Assembly (NCBI GenBank): GCA_000310025.1
Contig: FN648593.1
Span: 65,119-129,118 of the forward strand
Reading direction: 5' to 3'
Length of the DNA stretch: 64,000 bases
From: Ectocarpus siliculosus
Taxonomy: Eukaryota; Sar; Phaeophyceae; Ectocarpales; Ectocarpaceae
Part shown: positions 11,407-22,333 of the stretch, piece by piece
Numbering within the stretch: position 1 is the first letter of the stretch
Layout of the letters: each line of letters begins with the position of its first letter
Notes under the pieces: generated by a model
Told to the model about the DNA's origin: nothing
What the model saw: only the letters and a program-made list of their open reading frames with translations
Database searches by the model: none
Position numbers and translations under genes: made by a program

Positions 11407-11444
11407 TAAGACTCAGCCTGAAAAAACAACAAAAAAATAAATAT

Positions 11445-11870
11445 ACTCGTCAGGTGGGAAAAACTGGAACACTGCCTCCACTACTGTTGTTGCAGGCAAC
11501 GCGAGACTCCGACTGCTGTATATCGACCCACAAGCACCGGTAGGAGATTGGCGTGAAAGCTGCCGTGACAACACGAGTAACTCGACACTCCCATGACGAC
11601 TTCTATGTACAGTAAGTACAGTGGAAGATCCCCGAGAAGAGCCTTTGCGCGGCAACAATTACAGAGAGAGCGGGAGCTCTGCGTATGCCTTTTGGTGGAC
11701 ATGTGGCAGGCGCACGACATGCGAACGGACGTTTGCATCGCATAGTAACAACATTAGTATGGCTCGCCGTCGCAGGAGTTATGCCATCCAGTCATGGTCG
11801 GTGTAATAGGCGGACGTCGTCCGGCGTCTGGTCCACACTGACTGACTGTCGTGAAGCAGAAACAAACAGT
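11445..11870. repeat. Large direct repeat, copy 1
   Basis: This repeats at 12195-12620. Shared blocks include TGTTGCAGGCA, ACCGGTAGGAGA, GTGGAAGATC(C/T)CCGAG, GACATGTGGCAG(G/C)CGCACG and GCATCGCAT. A third partial copy lies at about 11930-12040. The frames are not conserved between copies, so no gene is called. Confidence 0.75.
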
Positions 11871-11929
11871 GATCGAGCTACCGAAAGAACCCGAGATTTT
11901 CACTTCTGGGTCCCGACGTACAAGACTGC

Positions 11930-12040
11930 CATCGACACACCAGCACGGACGGGTAGGAGGAGTGGGTGCGTGGAAGATGCCGTCACAACACAGCTAATTC
12001 CACACTCCTACGACTATGTACAGTCGGCGTCTGGTCGATA
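11930..12040. repeat. Partial third copy of the 11445/12195 repeat
   Basis: GGGTAGGAGGAGTGGGTGCG, TGGAAGATGCCGTCACAACA and CTCCTACGACTATGTACAGT match the middle part of the flanking copies. The segment then jumps to the GGCGTCTGGTC tail, so it is internally deleted. Confidence 0.65.
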
Positions 12041-12194
12041 AGAAAGTCGAAGGTGGGCATGATGAAGGTCGACCCGTCCTTCGTCGTTCGAAGTAAAATG
12101 ATAAATGCGAAAAATGGACGGCGTAAAGATGCAGCGGTCTTTCGGCAGTGGCAAAGAAATATGTAATCACATGTCGCAAAAAAAAAAACGTTGA

Positions 12195-12620
12195 GCGGGA
12201 TACTGTAGTAAATAGAACACCGCCTTCTCTGCTGTTGCAGGCAGGTTTGCCTTCACAACCCGGGAACCCAACCCACTCCTGTATTTCGGCCTAGAAGACT
12301 CCAATCGATGCAAGTACCGGTAGGAGAGTGCGTGGAAGATGCCGTGACAGCACAACTCCACTCTCCTACGACATCTATGCACAGTAGTACTGCTGTCGTT
12401 GTAGCACCATGTGGAAGATCTCCGAGGGGTCATCCTGGGCGGTAACGACAACATGGCGAGAGCTCTAGGTGTACCTGTCGTCGACACATGTGGCAGCCGC
12501 ACGCCATACGAACGGATTTTTGCATCGCATTGTAGTATGGTTCGCCGTGGCGGGAAGTATCCCATCCAGTTAGGTCGTTGCCGTGGTACGCGGAAGTCGT
12601 TCGGCGTCTAGTCCATACTG
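12195..12620. repeat. Large direct repeat, copy 2
   Basis: Second full copy of the 11445-11870 repeat in the same orientation, with point changes and small indels. Confidence 0.75.
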
Positions 12621-13144
12621 CTGTTGCAAAAACACAGCAGTAGTCGAGCTGTGCATGCAATTTTTCGCTCAAAAGGTTTGCGACTAATAATGTGGCGGGC
12701 AAGTTGTGAGCCTGACGAAATATTTGTCATTTGTCTTGTCACAATATTCGATGTCTACGCTGCTGGTTGTGCTCCTCGACGGTGTCATGTCTGATACGCT
12801 TGCTGCCAGGCATTGTCCAGATGTACGTGCGTATTTGCGACCGCAGCGGGAAGAGTACAAAGTTTGTTTCTTCGCGGGTGTGTGCATGTGCATCAACGGA
12901 AAAGCAACAACCGTATGTGACATGCAACATTTCGAAAGGGGGCCGCACATACAACCATATTCAACCATCGTCCCTTGAAGCCTGTCCCTCTGGTGCACGC
13001 GTAGCTGCACCACAAACAACTTACGCTGCTATGTGTGTCGGGATTCGTGCACCACCATCAGCACCGCAGATAAGACTACTCTAAGGTATTGAGCCGCTCC
13101 CCCGCGGCTCGTTACCCCGCCCTATTTAGTACTAGCTGGCAGTC
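12621..13144. other. No supportable gene
   Basis: Only short uncharacterised frames occur. The sequence leads into the inverted repeat arm beginning near 13145. Confidence 0.4.
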
Positions 13145-13810
13145 TCTGAACGAAGTGCTGTGTCGCATTTCAAGCGTTCGGGAGAGGAGAGAGGTTATTG
13201 GGATGGGGGGGCACATGATGTCAAACTCTCTCTCTCTGGGCTAGCAGAGAACCAGAGAATGATCTTGTGCGGGGAAGGACGCGCCCGTCTACGTCAAGAG
13301 GCCACTGCATGCTCTTCCTCCTGTCTCACCCTCTTCTGGCAGTGCTGCCACCATGGTCGGTCGTCGTTGTCTCCGCGGTGTCCGCGCTCCCCTCTCCCCC
13401 CTTGCCTCAACTCGTGTGTGTTTGACGGGCGCGTGTTGCTAACCTTATGCTGTAGAGCCGCGCAATCAAACCGAAGTTAGCTTCCTGACCGCGTAGCCTT
13501 CCTCTTATTGGTGGCGCGCCAGCTCCAGGGCCTGTTAGATGGGCGCTGGCCTTCTCTTGGGCAGCGCGGGCTGTGTGTGCGTGTGTGTGGGTGATGTATG
13601 TGTTAAAACGAAGAATGTTGCTAATTTGGAAAATCGTCAACAATTTTCCACAAAACGCGCCTTCCTTCGCTGTTTTTGAAACTGTTTTCCTTATCGTGGG
13701 TTCTGGCGAGACTGTCACGAACAAAATCCTCAGAACGATAACTTAAATCAAATTTTATTTCCATAATTCGGAGAATTTTGGAGTCCGAAAGAGTCTTTTC
13801 GGGAAAATTG
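13145..13810 (-). repeat. Dispersed repeat, inverted-pair arm 2
   Basis: The reverse complement of this segment matches 4665-5350 along its length (see that entry). The most conserved blocks are the CTCGCCAGAACCCACGAT segment and the TTGACGATTTTCC segment, both read on the minus strand. Confidence 0.75.
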
Positions 13811-15133
13811 CACCTCAATTTAGTGCAGCTTCATCATCCTGCTACAGCACGGGCAACGCTACAGAGATCGGATGAGATTCATTCGTAATTGTGCAAGGTG
13901 TGTTTCCCAGCAGAACGATGACCGCACAGCTAGTGGTGGTCTAGTGGTCAACATTTTACGAGTCCCCATCGGCAGGTTGTTGGTACGATTGTTCGATTGT
14001 CTCTCGGGAGGGTTTTTTCCCGGGATTCATCTCCAGCAACCTGTCGGTTGGAAGCGATCTACAGTAGCTCATAAATAAACGATTTTCTTCTGTACGGTCG
14101 ATGAGGTAAAGGGATGGTTAAATCATTCTTGCAATAAAACCAAGGCAAGCACCTCAGAGGGCAAGGTGGGGTAGCAAAAGTATAGTAAAATCGTATAAAA
14201 ATGCTCCCGTGTAACCTTCCTCTTGTCCGACCCCGGCTGATAGACGTCATAGGATAGATAGGTGGAACGAACGCACACCCAGTAAATCCCTAATGCATGA
14301 TACGACGGAAAAGACACGTGGGATTAAATATTTAAGAGCACGCACCCTTCGGTTGATTCTGTCGCGGATGCAGATGATGATGCGTGGTGTATACAAACCA
14401 CAATGCAAATCATCATCAGCGGCAGGACAACGTGGTTTGGGTTTCGCTCAACAGCCAACGCCATCTGCAGGGTTTTGACACCCGGCGTCAGAAAGGACGA
14501 CCGTTGGTCTTGGTAGTACCTGAGAGTCTTCGTTAACGTGATTGTTGCTTGCGTTTGCTTTGAACTGTTTCCTCCTTGTGCAGTCCGCGACTCGATGGCA
14601 AGCATTCTGAAGGGCGTCGTCTCGGTGTTCGCTGTGACCGCGTGTTCTGGTGTTTACTCGATCAAGCCCCGTCTTCCCGAGACATCAATCGAAACCGCGT
14701 CGACGGCACGGATTGGGACCTTGGACGTTGAGAATCGAAACAGAAGGTGTGTTTGAAAAAAAAAAGGGACGTCGGCGCAAATGGATGAGCCGTCAACCAA
14801 GACAGGTGGTGAGTACAACCTAGCATGGAAGACGTTGCTCTGTGAGTGACCAACCTCGCATTTCAGTAGCGGATAACGTCGAGTAAGGCGTCCGTGACCG
14901 TGGAAGGTGTTCTGCAAAGCGAAACGTTTGCGCCTTGTCCCCTAGCAATTGGGTTATTATGATGAAGATGTGATGGGACATGATTAGACTCGAGGTCGGA
15001 ACATTCATAGTAGACCGCAGGCACATCGCACCATCCAGTCTAACGTGTAACGTGTTAAGTCACTTCGGCAAGCTGTGCATTTGGCATGCTTTGCGTGCCC
15101 ACTTGCCCTAGAAATACTCTTCACAACTAGGTT
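13811..15133. other. No firm gene; a possible exon and a degraded tRNA-like promoter
   Basis: A + strand frame from an ATG at about 14594 opens with a hydrophobic stretch and ends at a possible donor (AGG|GTGTGT) near 14744. It could be a first exon of an unrecognised protein. An A-box-like TGGTCTAGTGGTCA (about 13937) and a B-box-like GTTCGATTGT (13991) are spaced like Pol III internal promoters, but no cloverleaf folds. Nothing else is supportable. Confidence 0.3.
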
Positions 15134-15691
15134 ATGGTGGGCCTAAAAACGTACCCAGTCTATATAGTGCTTATAGCTGCGCATGCTCCGAGTTCTTGTC
15201 ATTCCTTCCCACAACCAACGCCGTTGACCGTAACACCACGAGCATGGGAACCACAAATAAATCGCCCTCCTCACCGTATACAACCAAGCCACGGGCTTTC
15301 CTACGAACGGTCGCTGGTGTTGTTTCTACCCATCGGCAGCGGACTTGAAAACAGCGCGAGTGGCACAGAAGTTGCGGACCGCGTGGTACAGTATGTAGTA
15401 CCAGCAAACAATATGTGGAAAGTACACCGATCTAGGCAAACCTGTTCTTATCTGGACATTCCCGTCCGTGTGTGTTCGGTGCGAATCCAATACAGTATTC
15501 AAAGCGTGGGGAGTGTCTCTCTAACGACCACAAACCGTGGAGGTAGTGCAACATCGCGGCATGCACCTCAGGAAGAAAATTCGATACAACCTGTCGACAC
15601 GCCATTCATTCAAGAATCTCATGGTGAGTGGTTGTGTCAAATTTTCCAGTCGTGTATTTCGAGTGTCTTGGTGATAAGCTTGCAGCTGTAG
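15134..15691 (+). CDS. Possible first exon of a secreted or membrane protein
   Basis: An open frame of up to 185 codons begins with ATG and a hydrophobic N-terminus (VYIVLIAAHA) that resembles a signal peptide or signal anchor. A strong donor-like CATG|GTGAGT lies at about 15625, so the coding part may end there. The rest is Ser/Thr/Pro/Gln-rich with no recognised domain. It lies upstream, on the same strand, of exons that include a sulfotransferase-like motif. It could be the N-terminus of that gene, but phases could not be joined convincingly. Chance is a real alternative. Confidence 0.3.
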   Translation: MVGLKTYPVYIVLIAAHAPSSCHSFPQPTPLTVTPRAWEPQINRPPHRIQPSHGLSYERSLVLFLPIGSGLENSASGTEVADRVVQYVVPANNMWKVHRSRQTCSYLDIPVRVCSVRIQYSIQSVGSVSLTTTNRGGSATSRHAPQEENSIQPVDTPFIQESHGEWLCQIFQSCISSVLVISLQL

Positions 15692-17132
15692 CGCGTCGGG
15701 CTGGACCGCTTTGGAAAGCTTGCCGAAGGTGCTTGTTGAGAAGGAAGACGGCCTGCTTTATGAGAGAGGTGAGACAATGCTGAGTGCTGTTTTTCGCAAA
15801 TCTGGGAACCTCAGAACGATGAGATACAAGATGTCGTTGACGGCGTTGTTCCTGGCTGACTCCAAGGCCCGGTTCTGACGATGAAAGATGAGAGTGAGAG
15901 AAGGAGGCGCGCGGACCAGCCCTCGATCATTGTAGAAGAAAAACAAAAAACAAGGAATTCTGTTCACTATGGCTGCGGCAAAATGATGTCGGTCTCAGCT
16001 GAAATAGGTGTTTTGTTACGAGCGGGCCGGCACTGTAGTCAAACCGGCTGTGGAGGGGTTCTCTCGAGAAACTCTTCCGACGGTGTGCTGATGGCATGTG
16101 GTGTCTGCTCTACTAGCTACCAATGTACATGCTAGCAGAGTACTGTCTGTTGTATGTTGCCAACAGCGAACACAAAAGAGATTTGACTTGGCTCGATACT
16201 AACGGAAATATCCCTGGCAGAGTGGTAGTACCGGCGATACTTAGCAAAGGTTGACACAATCGGTTGGAAGCTATCGGCATATAGTTTTCCTGGGATCTCG
16301 AACCTCGAAATGTATTCACCAAAGGAAAGCACGTGCAAACCGTCAAGAGGTACTGTCAGCATTGTTCAGGGTTGGAAGGCCGACCAGGACGTATGTACCC
16401 TGTCGCGCTATTCCGGGGTGAACGCCAGGACCCTGGGCCTCGCGATTGAAGCTGGCTGCAAATACATTTGATAGCGTTTCCCGTGATTACGGACGAAGCA
16501 TTACACAACCTGCTTGGACGTGAAGGACGCTCGAGCTTGCATCACTCTTCCGCGATGAAGCACTTTCTACGTCAACGTTTTTCCTGAGGTTGGTCTCCTT
16601 AATCACGTCCAAAGGTGACGTTCGTCTAGTTGATCCATGACTAATCCGTCTTTTCTCGCTCACCGTGGGCTGTTGAACATTTCTGTTGCCGATGGTCAAA
16701 ATCGCGGTGACTTGTTTCGCCAAGCGCTTCCTCTGCCGTCTGTTGATTTGTGCATGTACATCCAGGTGGCTTGAGGAACCGAAGACAGGGGATAACTCTT
16801 CTCGCGCTCGGTGGTACGGCTGAATTGGTCTTTAGGTTGGGGTTTGTGGGAAGAAATGTAGGTCAAACATGATTGTTATGTCAACCGTTATAGTACTCGG
16901 TCGTATGCCCTAACATGTCGAATCGAACTTTAACACCACTGGTACCCCGTACCCTCTTGTGTTCTTTGCCGTGCCGTGATTTTTCCGACACCAACCTAAA
17001 GAGCCTAAAAGTGGTACGACTTGGACGGGAAGAATGGTACCGGAGCTTGCGATCAAGCTCTGCGGTAGCTACAACAATCTATGGTATGCCCTGCGAGGTG
17101 TAGGAGGGCTGTAGAGTTTGTACGTATGCCAG

Positions 17133-17312
17133 TGTTCGGAACGCTGGACCTTCAGCGTGCCGTGGCCCGTTCTGTATGTGTCGTTTGACTACAAGCATGG
17201 CATGACCTTGTGCCTTGCACTCGGGTTTGCAAATCACCAGTGCTTCGTGTTTTCCCATGGAGGACTCGATCATCTAATGTACAATTCGGGATACTTTTTC
17301 CTATGTAGTCCG
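17133..17312 (+). CDS. Candidate internal exon, unrecognised protein
   Basis: The segment is bounded by an acceptor (ATGCCAG) and a strong donor (CCG|GTAGGT). It is 180 nt long and open in one frame, with several Cys, Trp and aromatic residues (begins CSERWTFSVPWP). No domain is recognised. It belongs with the other + strand candidate exons at 15.1-19.6 kb, but linkage is unproven. Confidence 0.35.
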
Positions 17313-17381
17313 GTAGGTATCATCCTTCAGGTCATCGGACACGCTAATCTGGACTTGTGATTTCGACGCGAAATTTGATAG

Positions 17382-17499
17382 GTGTCAGCTTGGCGGAGTG
17401 GTAGTGACCCCGCACAACCCTGCACCCTGTTATGAGTTCGAGCTGCTCAACACGACCACCAACGGCGATAACAACCCGGAGCTCTTTCTTCATTTTGAT
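17382..17499 (+). CDS. Candidate internal exon, unrecognised protein
   Basis: Open between an acceptor-like GATAG and a donor GAT|GTGAGG. The translation (LGGVVVTPHNPAPCYEF, continuing through NTTTNGDNNPELFLHFD) has protein-like composition and no stop. It is too short to assign a family. The simplest join to the exon ending at 17312 is out of phase, so an intervening exon or a different boundary is needed. Confidence 0.35.
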
Positions 17500-17525
17500 G
17501 TGAGGGTCTGAAAAATTGCAACGAT

Positions 17526-17690
17526 GCCATGGAATGATGGACGCGTTCATCCTACCTCTTCAGGATCTGAATCTGTCAATCGTCTGGACTGGATTGTGTA
17601 GGCCATGGAATGATGTACGCGGTCATCCTACCCCTTCAGAAATACCACCATCCGACTCTGTGAATCGTCCGGACCTGGATTGGGTAGGTA
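17526..17690. repeat. About 80-bp tandem duplication
   Basis: GCCATGGAATGATG(G/T)ACGCG, TCATCCTACC(T/C)CTTCAG, TGAATCGTC(T/C)GGAC and TGGATTGGGTAGG-like blocks occur twice, at about 17526 and 17604. The repeat lies between candidate exons and is probably intronic. Confidence 0.7.
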
Positions 17691-18320
17691 CAGCAGTGCT
17701 TCCATTGCGTCTCTAGGCCGGAACTGATGATGCAGTTGCTGACTGAAATATTTGAATGTTTTTCTTTGTGCTATGGCATGAAAGTTTGTTGTCGAAGATT
17801 AAGAAAACTGTGTGGTAGGTTTTTGTGCACGAAAGAGTTGAGAACATCTCCCGGATGTACGTTTGTATTTGGGTTCCTGTTGTGTCACCCCGGAGGCGTG
17901 CTGGTTGGGTTGTCTTGATTTGTTTTCTGGGGTCCTACAAACGAGGAAGGTCTCACGGAGTTCTCATTCGGCTGCCTCGCTGCTCCTGCAGCAAGAGTTT
18001 GATAGACGCGTGTCTACTGGACCAAGGGCCACGTGTTCAGGAATGCACAGTGTGTAACACGTAGCCCGCGTTGGAGGGTCACGCGTGAGGAGGGCAGCAG
18101 CTAGCTACTTTAAATTTAGGACCTAGCTATGAAGCGGAAATTTGTAGCTTTTCTGAAGAAAACAATAAATTACTCTTCTTCGTGCAAAGGAACCACGACA
18201 AACAACTACTGCCAGTATTTTTCACATGCTGACGGTTTGATTCTAGTCGACGACCCGCTCACTACTGTTACATGCTTCTCTTTCCTGCTTCACGAAAAAG
18301 GGGCGGGCGAAACACATCAT

Positions 18321-18510
18321 TCCAGGTATGGATCAAAAGCTTCCAGAAGGATGCCGCAATGGAGGACGACAGCACAAAAATAGCTTCATGGATCTTTCGC
18401 CATGCGAACGCGATGAAGTACCCACTAGACAGGGCCTCAACTCCTGCCTCTGGAAAACATCTGAGCAATGCGTGAGCAGAATGTCGAGCGTTGGGCCTTC
18501 TATCACACGG
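18321..18510 (+). CDS. Candidate internal exon, Cys-containing, unrecognised
   Basis: The acceptor TCATTCCAG precedes an open frame starting GMDQKLPEGCRNGG and ending at a consensus donor (ACACG|GTGAGT near 18511). There are four Cys in about 60 residues and no known domain. A second frame is open over part of the same stretch, so frame choice is uncertain. Confidence 0.3.
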
Positions 18511-18716
18511 TGAGTGACGACCTGTAAAGGATTGACCACAATGGAAGCAACAACAGCACGAGTATATCTTTCAAGCTCCCGAAAAAGTCTGTAGGGGAAG
18601 TGTCATAGGTGCCACGTGCGCCGTAAATCGTCCGTACTTCTACAATCGAACCAGGATGTGCAAGGGAATGATACACAATGTTTTCTATTACTCATTTGAT
18701 CCACAGAGGGTGGTAC

Positions 18717-18950
18717 CTTAGGAACACACTCCACTTTTTCGAGGTGTATCAACCGGATGCCCTCCACGAGAATCCTTTCGTCGTTTATTGTCAACGAAAG
18801 TGATGCGCGTGCAGTCAGTGCGTCGAACGTTGCCGCCTGCACTCGCTGCTGGGTGATCCGCAACTCCAAATATCGAGTCATCACCAGGTTGAGCTCCCCC
18901 CAAACGCCCAAATTTCCTACTTTGTGGGCAGTCCACGCTACGGTCGTATC
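18717..18950 (-). CDS. Candidate minus-strand exon, unrecognised
   Basis: On the minus strand an acceptor (TTTCTTCAAG) is followed by about 78 open codons and then a donor (CCTAAG|GTACCA). The translation is rich in regular hydrophobic/charged alternation (VGNLGVWGELNLVMTRYLEL) and reads like a folded protein. The + strand is also partly open here. If real, it belongs to a gene opposite to the surrounding candidate exons, or it is a gene fragment. Confidence 0.3.
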
Positions 18951-19126
18951 CTTGAAGAAAGCGCTCGTTCAAGCAGCATGCTACCGGAGAGTTGCGCCTC
19001 ACGACGGTCAAAATTTCGGAACACCAAAGTCTTCTTGCAGGCTTGAGAGGATAGTCATATATGAAGCGGCGAACACGACATCGTTCACCGCTTGACCTCG
19101 ATACGCGTAAACATCATTTTTTTCAG

Positions 19127-19304
19127 ATCAATCGTTATCATGCGGGACCCACGTAACGTGGTGATATCGGAATACAAGATGCGGATTAAGTGCAAATCCC
19201 CATTTGTCGTGAAGCGGTCCTTGGAGGAGTTTGTGAATTGGAAATTCGAGGTGAGCTGTCAGACAACCGTACGCATGTTGTTGTGCTTTGAAAATGCTAC
19301 CGAG
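19127..19304 (+). CDS. Sulfotransferase-like exon (3'-phosphosulfate-binding motif)
   Basis: After a strong acceptor (TTTTTTTCAG) the frame reads IVIM-RDPRNVVISEY, then SLEEFV. This matches the 3'-PSB region of PAPS-dependent sulfotransferases (R-D-P-R-D-x-x-x-S-x-Y), in which Arg and Ser contact the 3'-phosphate of PAPS, followed by the common S-L-E-E-F segment. Two donors are possible (19250/51 GTGAGC or 19304/05 GTAGGT). Such enzymes transfer sulfate to carbohydrates or small molecules, often in the Golgi. The matching 5'-PSB (K-S-G-T-T) was not found with confidence; CKGTTT near 18190 is a weak candidate. The gene is therefore incomplete as modelled. Confidence 0.5.
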
Positions 19305-19511
19305 GTAGGTGGATCGTTTGCGCCTGCGAATGGGGGGTAATCTTGTGAGAATTTTTCTTGGGTGTTGGCGATTTGAGACCGTATCCGGGGGCGAATGCTA
19401 TGGGTTTGTGGTAAAGGTGTTGGAAACGATCTGTGTAGAACGCGTGGCCAGTTTCTGTTGAGGATTTTGTCAGGTGCCCTGTTTGTCTGGTTCGCTGATT
19501 ACGTGTAAAAG

Positions 19512-19639
19512 ACTTCGAAATCGTCGAGAGTGCCGAAGTCGTCGGACGGTTTGTGGTACTTGTGGATACGACATCAGACGTCAGTGTCCGAGCACAAGGT
19601 ATCTATCTCGCGAACGCAGTAGGGCACCGTTTGGAGTAG
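19512..19639 (+). CDS. Candidate terminal exon
   Basis: An acceptor-like GTAAAAG is followed by an open frame (FEIVESAEVVGRFVVLVD, continuing to LANAVGHRLE) that ends at TAG. The composition is clearly protein-like. It may be the last exon of the sulfotransferase-like gene, but no family match is seen for this part. Confidence 0.3.
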
Positions 19640-20829
19640 TGAAACCAGGGACGAGTAGCTGCAGAACTCAGCTATCGTTTGGGGTGAAGCACGTGTGCAT
19701 GCTGGCTGCGTGCGACTTCTTCGTCCAAACGTGTAGTATTTTTGAGGTAGCATGTAGCTAGATAGAGATAACAAGGGTTGAGGATTCGCCCGCCCACTGG
19801 GGCGGGCAGCCACACCGGAATGGATGACGGCTAGGGTTTGAGGGGAAGACGACACGTCAAAAGTAGTCAAAATTTACGAGGTATGGAGACGCAATGAAGA
19901 CATGAAGACGTGGAGACGTTCGCGAAGCGCGAGAGGGCACCGTATCGGCCCCCGCGGCCCCAGTGGGCGGAACGGGCGTAGGGTGTGCCAGATTAACAGA
20001 TTTCGAGTAGGTCGGCGAGAACGGCCGACGTGTGCTGCGCGGCTGTACGGTCGATGCTACAGTCGTACGGCACCACCTCTCTCTCTCTCGACTTTTTATT
20101 TCGTGGCCTGACCAAAACTTTGTTCACTCAAACAACTTCGTGTTCGAAGCTTATTTGTTGTCCCATACAACCAAGATGGGCGTCACCAATCCACATCCTT
20201 TATTCGGTGCGGCAATAGTCGATCCATCTACTTATTTCGTGCAAGCTTTTGACGATAGCAATGATTTCAACTCGATGAAGTACATACTTCTGTGACCCGA
20301 GAAACGAAGAAAAAGATGTCTACAGTGCTTCAAGCATAACACCGTAGCCCCCATGGTAAGGAAACGAAAAAGGGGTTTTTCGCGTGCAAAATGCACAACA
20401 CACGCACACCTATTAACCATAGACTATACTCCGAGTAGTGAAGACTGTGGAATATCTATGATGGAATAACGTAGGGAGCTCTGTACAAACACTGTGGACA
20501 TGAACATGCGGAAGAAAAAAGGGGGGGAAAGAGCGACCAGCCCGGCCTTGAATGTGGGGCGTGTTGAACGCCGTGCGTGACGTCCCGACACTGAGCGCTG
20601 ATCTTCGCCGGCAAAATCACGCATGAAATGCAGTAGAACTGAAGAAGACTGTAAGGACGGGTGCACAGCAATTTTCAGATTGGTGTGCTGGACGCACGAC
20701 GGCGGCCCCCTCTGCTTTCGATGTGATGAATGGGAACACGCACCAGGCCGCAGCAGAAAAGTGCTTTGTCTTGTGTCATGCGGAGAGTTATTACGCGAAA
20801 AGATAACGTTGCGCTCGTGTAGTATCAAG
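19640..20829. other. No supportable gene
   Basis: Overlapping uncharacterised frames occur on both strands. A short GC-rich inverted segment (CGCCCACTGGGGCGGGC, about 19790) is visible. No domain or splice pattern is seen. Confidence 0.4.
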
Positions 20830-21240
20830 CGTGGTGCCGCTGTCGATATGCATACACGTGCGTCCAAAGCTGCGCTTAAACTTCAGTTGGCCTGCGGTAG
20901 GTCTGCAAGTACGATCGACCCGTGCTGCTCGTCTACTGTATGCTGTCGATCAGTTGCGACGTGTGTCGGCCTTCATTTGCCCGTAATTGAACGTGTGTGC
21001 CTGTTGCTGTGCGTGCTGCTGCAGCGTAAAACAGCGCGGTGTGGATACATGCATGCTACAATGCCAAAGTTGCGCTACCCCTTAATGGCTTGCGGTAGGT
21101 CTCCAAGTACGGCTGACGCGAACTGCGGGTTTATGCTCCGTGCTGTCAGTCATTTTCGACGCGTGTAGGCCTTCACCATGCGGTTGCGCGTGACTGAACG
21201 TGAACCCTTTCCGGTGTCTGTTCCACACTGCGGGGTTGCG
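20830..21240. repeat. 198-bp tandem repeat, two units
   Basis: GCGGTAGGTCTSCAAGTACG occurs at 20894 and 21092, within longer shared blocks (GTGCGTCCAAAGCTGCGCT / ATGCCAAAGTTGCGCT, and CGACGYGTGTMGGCCTTCA). The period is 198 bp. Confidence 0.75.
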
Positions 21241-21469
21241 GCATGCGCTATGCGCGTGATCACGGCCTACCACACCGGTGTGATAGGGGGCGCCGTGGTA
21301 TATATTTGCGGCTCAACTTAGGGGGTGTGGTATGTGTTTTCTGTGACCGTGTGATAGATCGGTGGGTTTTTCCAGGATCAACCACTGTTGCACTCTATCA
21401 TCAAGACGTTTTTTTCGGTTCATCAGTCCGCGGTCCTCTTCAAACTTCTTCTTTTGCCGGTCGTAGCCC

Positions 21470-21740
21470 GCTGCAGCGGGTCAGTCTCTGGATCACAGCG
21501 CCCCTGCCGTGAGCTCGAAACTCCAAAGGCGAGTGGAGGTACAGCACCGTGAGTGCACGCAACCATTACTTCAGTCATTGAGCTAGGCGTTGTGGTGCGG
21601 TATATCCAGTTAAATCGTTTTTACATGTGGGTGAAACATTTTTCATGCCATCTTCGCGGACATGACCGTGCTAATCTGACGATCACAACGCCCCTGTTGC
21701 GAGCTCGAGATTGCATGGGTGAGCCAAGTTAAAGCACCGT
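21470..21740. repeat. About 190-bp tandem repeat, two partial units
   Basis: GGATCACAGCGCCCCTGCCG / CGATCACAACGCCCCTGTTG is followed by GAGCTCGA and GCACCGTGA in both. The starts are near 21490 and 21680. It may be a further diverged part of the upstream repeat block. Confidence 0.55.
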
Positions 21741-22333
21741 GAATAACGCGTCAATCTACTGCAACCGGGGCGAATCTACGAGGGGGCTGTCACTTCGTAA
21801 GAAACTCTCAGTTTGTTGGTCAAAACTTTGTTGGAGAACGTCAACTCATTCAACCATGCCCGACCGACCACCAGCTGCCGACGACAGAGTTCCTGCTTTG
21901 TTCTGCTCCGAAGATATTTCCAAAGACCAAACTTACTTCCAATCTTCACCAACCTAACCTGCCGAAACGATGTGCGTGTGTTTCGTTCCAACGATTTTTT
22001 GCCGCACCTCATTTATGTTTTTTTACTGTAACTCTTTCTGCAAGACACAAGGCAAAAAGAAGTAGTAGTAAAAAGGGTTAACGATGAAGAACGGGCCCAC
22101 CTGAATCCATCCGTAAGTGCAACATTCTCTTTATTGTTCCTACACAACTATCTCTCACACACGCAACACTAACAGCAGCAGGGTCACCCACACCTACTAC
22201 CTGAATCAGCGGCCCCGCCTGGGTAGCTATTGTTCGATATATTTTTCTGCGACGTTTATGTAACGGTATCATCGAGCGTCTACAGCTCGTTAGCACGGAC
22301 CTCCTCGGCTTCATCACGCCCAGTGCTATTGGG
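21741..22333. other. No supportable gene
   Basis: Short frames only. This is the left flank of the decayed copia pol; no LTR could be identified here by eye. Confidence 0.4.

Larger units (their letters stand above)
5710..11418. mobile_element. Harbinger-like non-autonomous TIR element, copy 1 (split by two insertions)
   Basis: The left terminus GGCCGAGTCT at 5710 follows TAA. The matching right terminus is split: GAAATAATCACACCGTA at 10384-10400 and TAAGACTCAGCC at 11407-11418. Rejoined, the two pieces give an inverted copy of the left end. The body 5710-6872 aligns with copy 2 at 10402-11290. At 6875 the alignment stops and resumes at about 10305, where another element is inserted. A second insertion (10402-11406) disrupts the right TIR. 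No transposase is present. The TAA next to the left end suggests PIF/Harbinger, but the right flank is TGA, so the outer duplication is imperfect. Confidence 0.75.
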
